From: Alphaproteobacteria bacterium | GTDB taxonomy: Bacteria > Pseudomonadota > Alphaproteobacteria > Rhizobiales > Xanthobacteraceae | Length of the DNA stretch: 64,000 nt | Assembly (NCBI GenBank): GCA_037200445.1 | Contig: JBBCGH010000001.1 | Coordinates: 3,534,001 to 3,598,000, forward strand | Direction of reading: 5' to 3' | In this document: in pieces, positions 10,463 through 20,488 of the stretch | How the letters are laid out: every line of letters starts with the position of its first letter | Numbering within the stretch: position 1 is the stretch's first letter | Translations under genes and position numbers: made by a program | Notes under the pieces: model-generated | Told to the model about the DNA's origin: nothing | The model's database searches: none | What the model saw: the letters and a program-made list of their open reading frames with translations, nothing else

Positions 10463-13405
10463 ATGGCCAACAAGATGCTTATCGACACCACCCATCCGGA
10501 GGAGACCCGGGTGGTGGTGCTACGCGGTAACCGGGTCGAGGAGTTCGACTTCGAGTCCGCGAGCCGCCGTCAGCTGCGCGGCAATATCTACCTCGCCAAG
10601 GTCACGCGGGTAGAGCCTTCGCTCCAGGCCGCCTTCGTCGACTACGGCGGCAATCGCCACGGCTTCCTGGCGTTCTCGGAAATCCATCCCGACTACTATC
10701 AGATCCCGGTCGCGGACCGGCAGGCGCTGATCGCCGAGGAAGAGCGCGCGCATCGGGACGCCGAGGACGAGATCGAGCGCCGCGCCAGCCGCCGTCGGCA
10801 TCGCCACGAGTCGCACGGGCGCCGTGACGACAGGCGCACGCGGCCGGTCGAAGCCGGCGAGAGCAGCGAAAACGGCGAGAGCGCTCCCGCGGAAGGCATC
10901 GAGGTTGACATCCATGAGGGCGCCGAGAACAGCGCCGATCATCCAGATAACCACCAGGCCGAAACAACGGGCGCAGAGCCCGCCGCTGAAGCGCGGCACG
11001 AGCCTGCGCCCGAAGCAGCGGCGCATGAGCCGATGCAGCCTTCGGCCACGGAGGCGCCCTCGTCTGCCGGGGAACCCGCGAATGACGCAGCGCAGGCCGA
11101 GCACACCGCCGAGCAGGGCGAACCTGCCGCACAAGCCAGTGCCGAGACCGAAGCCCGCGCTGACGACCGAAAGCCCCGACCCTCGCACCCGCGAATGGCG
11201 ACGGCGCCGGCAACGGCGGCAACATCACCGAAGTGGATGAGCCCGCCGCTGCCGAAAACGGCGAGGAGGACGTGGTGGAGTCGGTCGGCGGGCGCCGACG
11301 CGCTCGAAGAGGTGCAGGAGCGTACACCGCGCTACCCGCCGGTCCTACAAGATCCAGGAAGTGATCAAGCGCCGCCAAATCATGCTGGTGCAGGTGGTGA
11401 AGGAAGAACGCGGCACCAAGGGTGCGGCGCTGACCACCTACCTCTCGCTTGCCGGCCGCTACTCGTGCTGATGCCCAACACGGCGCGCGGCGGCGGCATC
11501 TCGCGCAAGATCACCAGTGCGCAAGACCGCAAGAAGCTCAAGGAGATCGCGCAAGATCTTGAAGTGCCCGAGGGCATGGGCGTGATCCTGCGCACCGCGG
11601 GTGCGAACCGGACCAAGACCGAGGTCAAGCGCGACTTCGAGTACCTGCTGCGGCTGTGGGAGACGGTGCGCGACTTCACCCTCAAGTCCACCGCGCCGAC
11701 GCTGGTCTACGAGGAAGGCTCGCTGATCAAGCGCTCGATCCGCGACCTCTACAACAAGGACGTCGAGGAGATCCTGGTCGCCGGCGAGGACGGGCAGCGC
11801 GAAGCGCGCGACTTCATGCGCATGCTGATGCCGAGTCACGCCAAGAACGTGAAGCTCTACAAGGATTCGCAGCCGATCTTCACGCGCTACGGCATCGAGA
11901 GCCAGCTCGACGCGATGTTCACGCCGACCGTGCAACTCCGCTCCGGCGGCTACATCGTGATCAACCAGACCGAGGCGCTGGTGGCGATCGACGTGAACTC
12001 GGGCCGCGCGACGCGCGAGCACCACATCGAGGATACCGCGCCAAGACCAATCTCGAAGCGTCCGAGGAAGTCGCGCGGCAATTGCGCCTGCGCGATCTGG
12101 CCGGCCTCATCGTGATCGACTTCATCGACATGGACGAAGGCCGCAATAACCGTCTGGTCGAGCGGCGGCTGAAGGAAAGCCTGAAGAACGACCGCGCGCG
12201 CATCCAGGTCGGCCGCATCTCGCACTTCGGCCTCATGGAGATGTCGCGCCAGCGCATCCGCTCGAGCGTGCTGGAAAGCTCGACCGACAAGTGCCCGCAC
12301 TGCGGCGGGACCGGCCACGTGCGCTCCGTCTCCTCGGTCGCGCTGCACCTGCTGCGCATGCTCGAGGAAATGCTGCTCAAGGGCGCGACGCACAATCTGA
12401 TCGTGCGCACCCGCACCGAGGTCGCGCTCTACTGCCTCAACCACAAGCGTGCGCACCCTGCGCGATCTCGAGAGCCGCTTCCAGATCACCATCACGGTGA
12501 ATGCAGATGCGACGATCGGAGCGGCGCAGCCGTTCCTGATCGAGAAGGGCGAACAGGTGCACTCGGTCGAGGCTGCCAAGGCGATCGTCGCGCAGGCGAT
12601 GCCGCCTGCGCCTGCGGCTCCGGAGGACGAAGAGGAAGACTTCGCCGAGGACGAAGTCGGCGAGGCCGAAGCCGAGAGCGAGGGCGAGGGCGAGGGCGAA
12701 GCCGCGGAGCAACAATCCGCAGAAGCGCCCGCCGAGGCTCCGCAGGGCGAGCCGCGCCGTAGGCGCCGTCGCGGGCGTGGCGGGCGCGGCCAGCGCGAGA
12801 ACGGCTTCACGCAGGAGGCCGCGCCGGAGCACGCTGTCGCGCATGAAGGCGGCGACGATGCGGCGCCAGAGCCGACGGATGGAGAAGGCGAAGGACGTGA
12901 CGAGCAGCGTACCGATCCTGACGGCGAGCGGCGCCGGCGCCGGCGCGGCGGCGTGGCGGCCGGCGCAACCGGCGTGGCCGCGAGGGTGAAGGCGGCTACG
13001 CGCGCAGAACGGGAACGGCGAGCACGACGAGCGCCAGGTAGGCGACCAGCACGGTGTCGAGCCGGAAGTCGCGGATGCCGTCGCCGATTTCGGCGGGCCT
13101 GCTCAGATGGAAGCACCCGTCGAAGCGGCGCAGCCCGCGCCCCAGCCGTTCGAGCCGGTGGCCCGCGAGGTAGAGCCGGCCGCTGCTCTCGCGGAACCCC
13201 CTGCTCCCGCAGAGTCCCCCGCGCCGCCGCTCGACCGTTCGTGAGCCGGCGCCGATGTTTTCCGGGAGCGCAGTGAGCGAGGCACAACCCGCGCCGGCGG
13301 CCCGCTCCTTCGCCGGAGCCGGCGGTGACCGCGCCCGAGCCCGCGGCCGTGGACGCACCGGCGGAAGCCAAGCCGCGGCGCTTCGGCTGGTGGAACAAGC
13401 GCTGA
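10463..13405 (+). CDS. rne: Ribonuclease E, frameshifted
   Basis: Essential endoribonuclease of the RNA degradosome, cutting AU-rich single-stranded RNA in mRNA decay and rRNA/tRNA maturation. The start [14 protein letters not shown] and S1 domain ([16 protein letters not shown]) are typical. An acidic, low-complexity alphaproteobacterial insertion follows at about residues 90-270. The catalytic domain has [10 protein letters not shown] and [14 protein letters not shown], and the zinc-link CPHCGGTG. The C-terminal scaffold is acidic and Arg-rich and ends in [10 protein letters not shown], the usual Rhizobiales terminus. The frame changes near 11200-11350, 11460, 12040, 12450, 12975-13100 and 13245. 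The total (about 980 residues) matches full-length homologues, and loss of rne would be lethal, so these are most likely sequence errors. Confidence 0.92.
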
Positions 13406-13417
13406 TCGAGCCGCAGG

Positions 13418-15468
13418 ATGAAAAGCGCGTGGGCGGATAGCGACGCGGAAGCCGCCGTCGCCCGCTACGCGCGTGACGGCGTTCCGCGCGACCTTGCGCT
13501 GCGCGTCTATACGACGCGCCTGCTCGGCCAGGATCCGAAACTCGTGCTGCATGGCGGCGGCAACACCTCGGTGAAGACGCGCATGAGCGACCTCAACGGC
13601 GAGGAGGTCGACGTGCTGTGCGTGAAGGGCTCCGGCTGGGACATGGCGACGATCGAGCCGGCCGGTCTGCCTGCCGTGCGGCTCGAGCCGTTGAAGACGC
13701 TGCGCCGGCGCAATGCGCTCTCCGACGAGGACATGGTGCGCGTGCAGCGCGCCAACCTCATCGACCCGTCTGCGCCAAATCCTTCGGTCGAGACGCTGCT
13801 GCACGCCTTCCTGCACCGCACGCCTTCGTCGATCACACGCATTCGACCGCCGTGCTGAGCCTCACCGACCAGCCGGAGGGCGAGGCGCTGTGCGAGGAGG
13901 TCTACGGCAAGCGGCTCGGCTACGGTCCTACATCATGCCGGGCTTCGCGCTCGCCAAGGCCGCGGCCGATGTGTTCGAGCGCGACCGTACGGTCGAAGGG
14001 CTGATCCTGCACAAGCACGGCATCTTCACCTTCGGGGCGGGTGCGCGCGAAGCCTACGAGCGCATGATCGAGCATGTGACGCTTGCCGAGGAACGCCTGA
14101 AGCGCGGACGCAAGACGCTCGCGCTGGCGAAGCTGCCGGCGCAGATCGCGAACGGCGCCGAGTCGCGCCGATCATCCGCGGCGCTTGCGCGCTGAAAGAC
14201 GACAAGATCGAGGGTGCATGGAAGCGCTTCGTGCTCGAACTCCGCACGAACGATGCGATCGTGAATTTCGTCAACGGCGCGGAGCTCGCGCGCTACTCGC
14301 AGGCGGGCGTCGTGACGCCGGACCACACCATCCGTACCAAGAACTGGCCGCTGATCGTGCCGGCGCCGCAAGCCGGCAAGCTCGGCGCGTTCCGGGATGA
14401 TGTGCGCGCCGCCGTCACAGACTTCGCTGCAAGGTACAGAGCTACTTCGAGGCCAACAACACGCGCGTCGGGCTATCCAAGAAGCCGCTCGATCCGATGC
14501 CGCGCGTCGTGCTCGTGCCGGGCCTCGGCCTCTACGGTCTCGGCACATCGGCCAAGGACGCGCGCGTCGCCGCCGATCTGGCGGAAGCCGGGATCGAGAC
14601 CATCACCGACGCGGAGGCGATCGGGCGCTATCAGGCCCTGCCCGACGGCGAACTGTTCGATCTCGATACTGGTCGCTCGAACAGGCGAAGCTCGGCGGCG
14701 CGAAGCCCAAGCCGCTCGCCGGCCAGGTTGTGGCAGTGACGGGCGGCGCTGGCGCGATCGGGGGCTGCGACGGCGAAGGCTTTTTGCTGCCCAAGGCGCC
14801 GAGGTCGCGCTCCTCGACAAGAATTTGGGTGGCGTTCAACTGGCTGCGGAGGCCGCGGGCGCGCGATGGTCCGCTGCGATGTCACCGATCCGCAGTCCGT
14901 GCGCGATGCCTTCGCCCAGGTCGTCACGATGTTCGGTGGCCTCGACATTCTCGTGTCGAACGCGGGTGCGGCCTGGCAAGGCCGCATCGGCGAGGTCGAC
15001 GAAAAAGTCCTGCGCGAAAGCTTCGAGTTGAATTTCTACGGCCACCAGCGCGTCGCGCAGGCCGCCGTGAACATCATGCTGGCCCAAGGCACCGGCGGCT
15101 GTCTCCTGTTCAATGTCTCGAAGCAGGCCGTGAACCCGGGCCGAACTTCGGTCCTTATGGTCTGCCCAAGGCCGCGACCTTGCTGCTGGTGCGCCAGTAC
15201 GCGCTCGACTACGGGGCGGACGGCATTCGCGCCAACGCCGTAAACGCCGACCGGATCCGCTCCGGCCTCCTCACCGACGACTTCATCCGCGAGCGCGCCA
15301 AGGCGCGCGGCGTGTCGGAAAAAGACTACATGAGCGGCAACCCTGCTGCAGCGCGAGGTGACGGCCGACGACGTCGCGCAGGCCTTTGTGTCGCAGGCAC
15401 TGGCATTGAAAACCACCGCGGATGTCACGACAGTCGATGGGGGAAATATCGCCGCCGCGCTGCGGTAG
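13418..15468 (+). CDS. Bifunctional class II aldolase / short-chain dehydrogenase, frameshifted
   Basis: A fusion of an N-terminal class II aldolase/adducin domain and a C-terminal NAD(P)-dependent short-chain dehydrogenase. This type acts in rhamnose or related deoxysugar breakdown in bacteria (rhamnulose-1-phosphate aldolase / lactaldehyde dehydrogenase type). Visible aldolase features are LHGGGNTSVK, the metal-site HTHST, and LHKHGIFTFG. The dehydrogenase has AVTGGAGAIG, LVSNAGAAW and YGLPKAA (Tyr and Lys of the catalytic set). The frame changes repeatedly (near 13830, 13925, 14170, 14430, 14670, 14770, 14865, 15140 and 15345), but pieces in order add up to about 684 residues, the normal family length. 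It starts 12 bases after rne. The family name is secure; the exact sugar is not. Confidence 0.82.
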
Positions 15469-15487
15469 AACGAAAACCGGGGCCTTC

Positions 15488-15686
15488 ATGCTTCGCCTGC
15501 TCGCCCGTGCCTTGCTTGCGCTCGGCACCATCGCTTCCGGCAGGCCCAGCCCTTCCCCTCGCGCCCGATCACCCTGATCGTCCCCTTCCCGCCCGGCGGC
15601 TCGACCGACACCGCGGCGCGCATCATGGCGGAGAAGATGCGGCCGGTGGGCCGATCATCAAGGGCGCCGGCATCAAGGCAGAATGA
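15488..15686 (+). pseudogene. TctC/Bug-family solute-binding protein gene with its middle deleted
   Basis: The start encodes a signal peptide (MLRLLARALLALGTIAS), then after one frame change (near 15540) the TctC signature PITLIVPFPPGGSTD and AARIMAEKM. The sequence then jumps, near 15645, to GPIIKGAGIKAE and a stop, which is the typical last dozen residues of this family. About 250 residues of a normal 320-residue protein are missing, with both ends retained. Intact members bind carboxylates in the periplasm for tripartite tricarboxylate transporters. It lies 19 bases after the aldolase/dehydrogenase gene and may once have been its substrate-binding partner. Confidence 0.75.
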
Positions 15687-15699
15687 CAGTGAGAGTGCG

Positions 15700-16395
15700 T
15701 TAGCTCCGCGCCGCCCACACGATCAGCCCGAGCATCAGCACCAGCACGACGATAAGGCACGCGAGCCCGAACATCACAAAGGCCACCGCGCCGATCGCGG
15801 TGCCGAGGAAGAAACCGATCCCGAGCGGGATGAGATGGCTCAGGCGCTCACGCGCGGCGGCGAATTGCGCGGCCGCCTCCGCGTCGCCCCGGCGCTTGCC
15901 ATGCCAGCCGAGCAAGAGGTCGCCGGTGTCGATCGCGAACAGCGTGGTGTTGGTCGTCATTACGTTGGTCGAGGCGACGCCGGGCATCAACAGGCGCACC
16001 GCAGCGCTCTGCACGCCCATGGCGGAGAGCCCGAGCATCGCGGCGAGCACGGTCGCCGGCGCATTCGCGTCGCGCATCGGCGCGGTGAGGCCGAGGGCAA
16101 GAAACGCCGCGAGCAGCGTGCATTCGAGCGCGAGCGCGTAAGGCAGCGGCGCATGCCCGCGCCGCCGCAGCACTGCGGCGAAAATCGTGGCGGACACGCC
16201 CGCCGCGAAGAACATCGGGATCGCCAGCACCTTGATGACGAAGCCTTCCTCGTGCGCAACCAGCCCCGAGCCGAAAACGACGAAACTCCCCGTCACCTGC
16301 GCGACATAGAGCCCGAACAGCGCGAGGAACGTGCAGGCATCGACGAAGCCTGCCGTGAAGCTGAGCAAGGCCGGAACGATGCGGGGGATTGGCAT
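15700..16395 (-). CDS. YoaK/DUF1275 family membrane protein
   Basis: A 231-residue integral membrane protein with about six hydrophobic segments and the family signature LSFTAGFVDACTFL followed by AQVTGSFVVFG. Function in this family is not established. It is convergent with the broken TctC gene and divergent from the toxin-like pair. Confidence 0.85.
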   Translation of the reverse strand: MPIPRIVPALLSFTAGFVDACTFLALFGLYVAQVTGSFVVFGSGLVAHEEGFVIKVLAIPMFFAAGVSATIFAAVLRRRGHAPLPYALALECTLLAAFLALGLTAPMRDANAPATVLAAMLGLSAMGVQSAAVRLLMPGVASTNVMTTNTTLFAIDTGDLLLGWHGKRRGDAEAAAQFAAARERLSHLIPLGIGFFLGTAIGAVAFVMFGLACLIVVLVLMLGLIVWAARS

Positions 16396-16470
16396 GGTCC
16401 AAAGAGGGGGTGTTAAGGGCGACCTCTACCTATATATTGCCAGCGAGATTTCAGAATCGGTAGGTGCCCT

Positions 16471-16827
16471 GTGCCCACGCCAAAACGACCCGCGCGAACG
16501 TACAAACTGAGACTCAAATTCGACGAACCTTCTCGGGGCTATAAGCTACTTCGCCTGAAGTGGGACACAGATGGAGGCCTCAAGACCTATGCAATAGGGA
16601 AGAGAAAGGCGAAGGCTGAAGGAATTCAGACGTCTCACAAAGGAAACGTCATCAAACAGCGGGTCCATGACTCTAGTGGGCGTCTGAAAACGTTGTACTC
16701 AATTGATACGCGAAGTGCCACGTTGGGAAACGATCTAAGATATGCCTTCAAGAAGAACGTATCGAAAGCGCGCCGCGAAAACACCGCGCGGTTCGGAGCA
16801 GCGGACGCGATCGTCCGGAAGGGCTAA
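16471..16827 (+). CDS. Basic 118-residue protein, possible partner of a zeta-like kinase
   Basis: I do not recognise this family. The protein starts at GTG with an AGGTG-type ribosome site 7 bases upstream. It is strongly basic (many Lys and Arg), starts MPTPKRPARTYKLRL, and has a short beta-prone region before a basic helical tail. Its end overlaps the start of the zeta-like kinase by 86 bases in another frame, so the two are tightly coupled. Position suggests an antitoxin, but most antitoxins are acidic and most zeta antitoxins are shorter. The base composition is visibly richer in A and T than the surroundings, a sign of recent transfer. Confidence 0.6.
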   Translation: MPTPKRPARTYKLRLKFDEPSRGYKLLRLKWDTDGGLKTYAIGKRKAKAEGIQTSHKGNVIKQRVHDSSGRLKTLYSIDTRSATLGNDLRYAFKKNVSKARRENTARFGAADAIVRKG

Positions 16828-17416
16828 CCGGCCAAAGTTCCTTATCGTCGCGGGACCCAATGGCTCCGGCAAGACCACCGTTTTCCAAAACACCATAGTT
16901 CAAGATATCGGGCGGGCCGTCTGGATCATTAACCCGGATTTGCTTGCTGCGAGAATTCGGTCCGTTGAATCGCTTGGACTTCAGGAAGCCAATCTAGAAG
17001 CCGTACGTCGCATCGAACGATGGCTCAAAGCGTCAATCCAAGCACACCAAACGATCGGTGTAGAAACAGTTCTCTCGACCGCGAAGTACCGCAAGCTTGT
17101 TCGCGCAGCCCGGTCCAAAGGCTTCGAGATAGTACTTGTTTATGTAAGTCTTAGTTCACCGGCACTGAACCTCGCCCCCGTGAAACTTCGCGTGAAGAAG
17201 GGTGGCCATAACGTTCCTAAAAACAAGATTCTGCATCGCAGAGAACGTTCGTTCCGTCAGCTTCCATGGTTCCTTAAGCACGCAGACGTTGCGTTGCTCT
17301 ACGACAATTCGGGGGCGACTCCCCAGATCAACGGCTGGAAAGAATCTAACGGATTCATATTGCGCTCAGGTGTCATACCAGAAATACGACAGGCGGTTAT
17401 TTCTGCTTTGAAGTAA
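16742..17416 (+). CDS. Zeta-toxin-like P-loop kinase
   Basis: A P-loop NTPase of 224 residues. The Walker A is GPNGSGKTT at about residues 39-47, followed by INPDLLAARI, the position used by zeta kinases for substrate contact. GVETVLST and KGGHNVPKNKI with RRERSFRQL match the arginine-containing second half of zeta-like proteins. Zeta toxins phosphorylate UDP-N-acetylglucosamine and block wall synthesis, but many chromosomal relatives are uncharacterised, and this one may have another target. The ATG at 16742 lies inside the preceding gene, and no later ATG precedes the Walker motif. The gene is AT-richer than its neighbours and directly abuts phaZ (convergent). Confidence 0.72.
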   Translation: MPSRRTYRKRAAKTPRGSEQRTRSSGRANRPKFLIVAGPNGSGKTTVFQNTIVQDIGRAVWIINPDLLAARIRSVESLGLQEANLEAVRRIERWLKASIQAHQTIGVETVLSTAKYRKLVRAARSKGFEIVLVYVSLSSPALNLAPVKLRVKKGGHNVPKNKILHRRERSFRQLPWFLKHADVALLYDNSGATPQINGWKESNGFILRSGVIPEIRQAVISALK

Positions 17417-17419
17417 CCT

Positions 17420-18631
17420 TCAATCGCTCGACAAAATCACGTTCTTCAGCAGCGGATAGATTTGCGTTTCCCATTTCTTGCCGGAGAACACGCCGTAGTG
17501 CCCGGCGCCAGGCTGCATGTGGTGGCGTTTGCGATAGGGCTTGAGGCTGGAACACAGGTCCTGCGCGGCGAGCGTCTGCCCGACCGCGCAGATGTCGTCT
17601 TTCTCGCCCTCGACGGTGAACAGCGCGGTGCGGCGGATCGCGCGCGGCTCGACCTTCTCGCCGCGGAACGTCAGCGTGCCGGCCGCCAGCGCATAGTCCT
17701 GGAACACGATGCGCACGGTCTCGAGATAGAACTCGGCGGTGAGATCCAGCACGGCGAAATATTCGTCGTAGAACGCTTTGGTGGCCGCAGCCTTGGCGAT
17801 GTCGCCGGCAACCAGATTGTCGTAGAGCTCCTGGTGCGCCTTCACGTGGCGGTCGATGTTCATGCTCATGAACGCTGCGAGCTGCACGAAGCCCGGATAG
17901 ACGCGGCGGAACGCGCCCGGATAGCGCAGCGGCACGCTCGCGATCAGGTTCTGCTCGAACCATGCGATTGGCTTCGCGATCGCGAGTTCGTTGACCTTGG
18001 TGGGGTTGACGCGGCAATCGATCGGCCCGGCCATCAAGGTCATCGAGCGCGGCTGCGCCTCATGGCCCTGCTGCGCCATCACGGCGGCGGCGGCCAGCGT
18101 TGCGACGCACGGCTGGCACACGGCCACGACATGCGCGCCCGGGCCGATGATCTCGAGAAACCTGATGAGGTGCTCGACATAGTCGTCGAAGCCGAAGCGG
18201 CCGGCCGACAGCGGCGCGTCGCGCGCGTTGTGCCAGTCGGTGATGTAGACGTCGTGCTCGGGGAGCATCGTCTTCACGGTGTTGCGCAAGAGTGTCGCGA
18301 AGTGCCCGGAGAGCGGCGCGACGAGGAGCACGCGAGGCTGCGGCGCCGCGACGTCCTTGGCGAAATGCAGCAGCGTGCCGAATGGCGTCGCGTAGGCAGC
18401 CTCCTCGCGCACCGGCGATTCCTCATTGCCGACGATCACGGTCTCGATCCCATAGGGCGGCCGCACATGGGTGAGCCCCGCGCGCGCGATCAGCTCATAG
18501 GCGGCGGTGAGGTTCTTGATCGCAGGGCTGGAGAAGCCGTTGAGCGGCGCAAACGCCTGCAGGGCGGCGCCGGCGAAGGCCCGCACCGGCACCATGATGT
18601 CGGAATGCGCCTGATACGCCTGGTAGAGCAT
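17420..18631 (-). CDS. phaZ: Intracellular polyhydroxyalkanoate depolymerase
   Basis: An alpha/beta hydrolase of 403 residues that mobilises stored polyhydroxybutyrate granules. The start MLYQAYQAHSDIM and the segment YITDWHNARDAPL are typical of intracellular PhaZ. The nucleophile is most likely Cys172 in VCQPC (residues 171-175), where this subfamily replaces the serine of the lipase box. The C-terminus HHMQPGAGHYGVFSGKKW carries the catalytic His. Its upstream region (18632-18831) is shared with a divergent glutathione transferase and contains a consensus DnaA box and a palindromic repeat. Confidence 0.92.
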   Translation of the reverse strand: MLYQAYQAHSDIMVPVRAFAGAALQAFAPLNGFSSPAIKNLTAAYELIARAGLTHVRPPYGIETVIVGNEESPVREEAAYATPFGTLLHFAKDVAAPQPRVLLVAPLSGHFATLLRNTVKTMLPEHDVYITDWHNARDAPLSAGRFGFDDYVEHLIRFLEIIGPGAHVVAVCQPCVATLAAAAVMAQQGHEAQPRSMTLMAGPIDCRVNPTKVNELAIAKPIAWFEQNLIASVPLRYPGAFRRVYPGFVQLAAFMSMNIDRHVKAHQELYDNLVAGDIAKAAATKAFYDEYFAVLDLTAEFYLETVRIVFQDYALAAGTLTFRGEKVEPRAIRRTALFTVEGEKDDICAVGQTLAAQDLCSSLKPYRKRHHMQPGAGHYGVFSGKKWETQIYPLLKNVILSSD

Positions 18632-18719
18632 GCCCTCGCCGCGGACGCGGCGCCCCAGTCCACAAAGCTCAACCCGGCAATGAAAAGGCTAGTGCATTTG
18701 TCGCTGCACTGCGAGATAA

Positions 18720-18728
18720 TTATCCACA
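18720..18728 (+). promoter_or_regulatory. Consensus DnaA box (TTATCCACA)
   Basis: An exact TTATCCACA lies in the phaZ / glutathione transferase divergent region, followed 13 bases later by an inverted partial match TGGATA. It is the only such exact site I noticed. It could be a DnaA-responsive site or chance. Confidence 0.35.
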
Positions 18729-18754
18729 GGGTGGTCATGCGTGGATAGCCCGCC

Positions 18755-18826
18755 CTTGCCGGGGCATGAGGACGCGGCGCGAGCCGCATGATGTCTGAGC
18801 GGCGGCGCTTGCGCCGCCCCGGCAAG
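18755..18826. repeat. REP-like palindromic element
   Basis: Outer arms CTTGCCGGGGC / GCCCCGGCAAG (11 bp, exact) enclose a second hairpin GGCGGCGC-TT-GCGCCGCC. The element ends 5 bases before the GTG of the glutathione transferase gene, so it would form part of its leader. Confidence 0.65.
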
Positions 18827-18831
18827 AGGGG

Positions 18832-19494
18832 GTGCGATTGTCCAAAGCTATTCTCACCATCAACAGCCGCAACTACGGCTCGTGGTCGCTGCGCGGCTTT
18901 CTCTTGTGCCGGATGGCCGGGCTCGACTGCACGGTCGAGATGCACGGCCTCGACGACGCCTCGTCACGCGCCGAACTGCTTCTGCTCTCCCCTTCCTTCC
19001 TCGTGCCGTGTCTCACTCATGACGGTGTCAAGGTGTGGGACACGCTGGCGATCGCCGAATATCTCAACGAGCTGAAACCGGAGGCCGGCCTGCTGCCAAA
19101 GGATCGCGCCGCCCGCGCCCATTGCCGCGCCATCTCGGGCGAGATGCACTCGGGATTCTCGAATTTGCGTTCGGCGCTGCCGATGAACCTGCGCGCGCGC
19201 TATCCGGGCTTCAAGGTCTGGGCCGGCGTGCAGGCCGACATCGACCGCGTCGCCGCGATCTGGCGCGAGTGCCTCGCGAGCTACGGCGGGCCCTTCCTGT
19301 TCGGCGAAAAGCCCACGCTGGCCGACGCCATGTACGCGCCGGTGGCGACGCGCTTTCTCACCTACGACGTCAAGCTCGATAGCGATTGCGCCGCCTACTG
19401 CGCCGCCGTCATGGCGCTTCCGGCGATGCAGGAATGGATCGAGGACGCGAAGAGCGAGCCCGAGGAAGTCGAAGAGCTCGACGTGGAGTTTTGA
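18832..19494 (+). CDS. Glutathione S-transferase family protein
   Basis: A cytosolic-type glutathione transferase of 220 residues. The N-terminal thioredoxin-like half has the SWSLRGFL region and the conserved LVPCLTHDG (cis-Pro) and DTLAIAEYLNE. The C-terminal helical half includes GGPFLFGEKPTLADA, the N-capping box. The GTG start directly follows a palindromic repeat; MRLSKAILTI fits the family N-terminus. Substrate unknown. Confidence 0.85.
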   Translation: MRLSKAILTINSRNYGSWSLRGFLLCRMAGLDCTVEMHGLDDASSRAELLLLSPSFLVPCLTHDGVKVWDTLAIAEYLNELKPEAGLLPKDRAARAHCRAISGEMHSGFSNLRSALPMNLRARYPGFKVWAGVQADIDRVAAIWRECLASYGGPFLFGEKPTLADAMYAPVATRFLTYDVKLDSDCAAYCAAVMALPAMQEWIEDAKSEPEEVEELDVEF

Positions 19495-19591
19495 GTTCGT
19501 GATAGCCGCTTTCACGCGGCGAACGTGAGGTGCGTCACATCCGGGGATCGTCCGTCGCGGGCACAATCCGCGATCATCGGGGGATCACCGA

Positions 19592-20077
19592 ATGAAACGG
19601 CACCTTGCAACGGTCGCGTGCGCCTTCGCCCTGAGCATCGGCGCCACGGGCGTGCGAGCCCAGAGCCCGAATGCGATCACGCTGTCGCAGGGCGAATGGA
19701 CCGTGCTGACCATGGCGCCGGACGGCTCATGGGGTGTCGCGACCGATCTTTTCATCAATCGCGCCATCGCGGATGCGATTCGCATGTGCCGGGGCATGTC
19801 GGGCGCGCAGCTTGGCTGCGGCGCCGTCCTGGTCAGCGTTCAGGCGGGCTGGAGCCTGGGGCTGCGCTGCGGGCAGGAGAACATCCTGGCCGCCGACCGG
19901 TACCTGGAAAATGCCGAGAGAATCGCCCGCGAGCGCGAACTGGAGTTGCGCTACGTCCATGCGGCCGCGTTGGGAATTTGCCGGCGCGTGGTGACCGTGA
20001 CCCCGGAGGGTCGCGTGATCGCGCCGGAGCAGGAGCCGCAAATCGCGCTCCCGGATGGGCGGGTCTCCGGGCGATAA
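19592..20077 (+). CDS. Secreted protein, DUF4189-like
   Basis: A 161-residue protein with a signal peptide (cleavage likely after VRAQ). The mature part has AIADAIRMCRG and a cysteine-containing GAQLGCGAVLVS segment, which resembles DUF4189-type proteins that repeat an Ala-rich helix before a Cys. Four cysteines in the mature part suggest disulfides. Function unknown. It is followed closely by a convergent gene. Confidence 0.6.
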   Translation: MKRHLATVACAFALSIGATGVRAQSPNAITLSQGEWTVLTMAPDGSWGVATDLFINRAIADAIRMCRGMSGAQLGCGAVLVSVQAGWSLGLRCGQENILAADRYLENAERIARERELELRYVHAAALGICRRVVTVTPEGRVIAPEQEPQIALPDGRVSGR

Positions 20078-20080
20078 CGC

Positions 20081-20488
20081 TCAGTACCCGCGCCGCCGCT
20101 CCTTCTTCGCCGCCTTGCGCGCCGCATAGCGAGCATCGCGCGCGGCTTTCTGTTCGGCCAGCAGGGCGGCGAGCTTTTCCTCTTCCTCGGCCTTGAGCTG
20201 CGCCATGATGGCGGCCTCTTCGGCGGCGATGCGCGCGGCGTCCTCGGCGGCCTTGCGGGCCTCTTCGGCTTCCCGTTCGACCTTCAGGCGAGCCTGTTCG
20301 GCGCGGGCAGCTTCTTCGGCGGCCCTCTGGCGCTCCCGTTCGTCCTCGCGCTGACGGCGCGCCTCGGCGATCGCCGTCAACTGGGCCTGCCGTTCCTCAT
20401 ATTCCTTGTCGCCGGGTCCCGGCTGCTTCTTGAACCGCTCGAGCAGAGCCTTCTTCGCTTCCGCGGACCGATCAAGACGGTCCTGCAT
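20081..20488 (-). CDS. Charged coiled-coil protein, DUF6481-like
   Basis: About 135 residues, almost entirely Ala/Glu/Lys/Arg helix. The start MQDRLDRSAEAKKALLERF resembles the DUF6481 family. A longer ATG exists at 20530, but AAGGG lies 9 bases before the inner ATG at 20488 and the homologous part begins there. The extended helix with EEAARAEQARLKVE heptads should form a coiled coil. No function is known. Confidence 0.6.
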   Translation of the reverse strand: MQDRLDRSAEAKKALLERFKKQPGPGDKEYEERQAQLTAIAEARRQREDERERQRAAEEAARAEQARLKVEREAEEARKAAEDAARIAAEEAAIMAQLKAEEEEKLAALLAEQKAARDARYAARKAAKKERRRGY

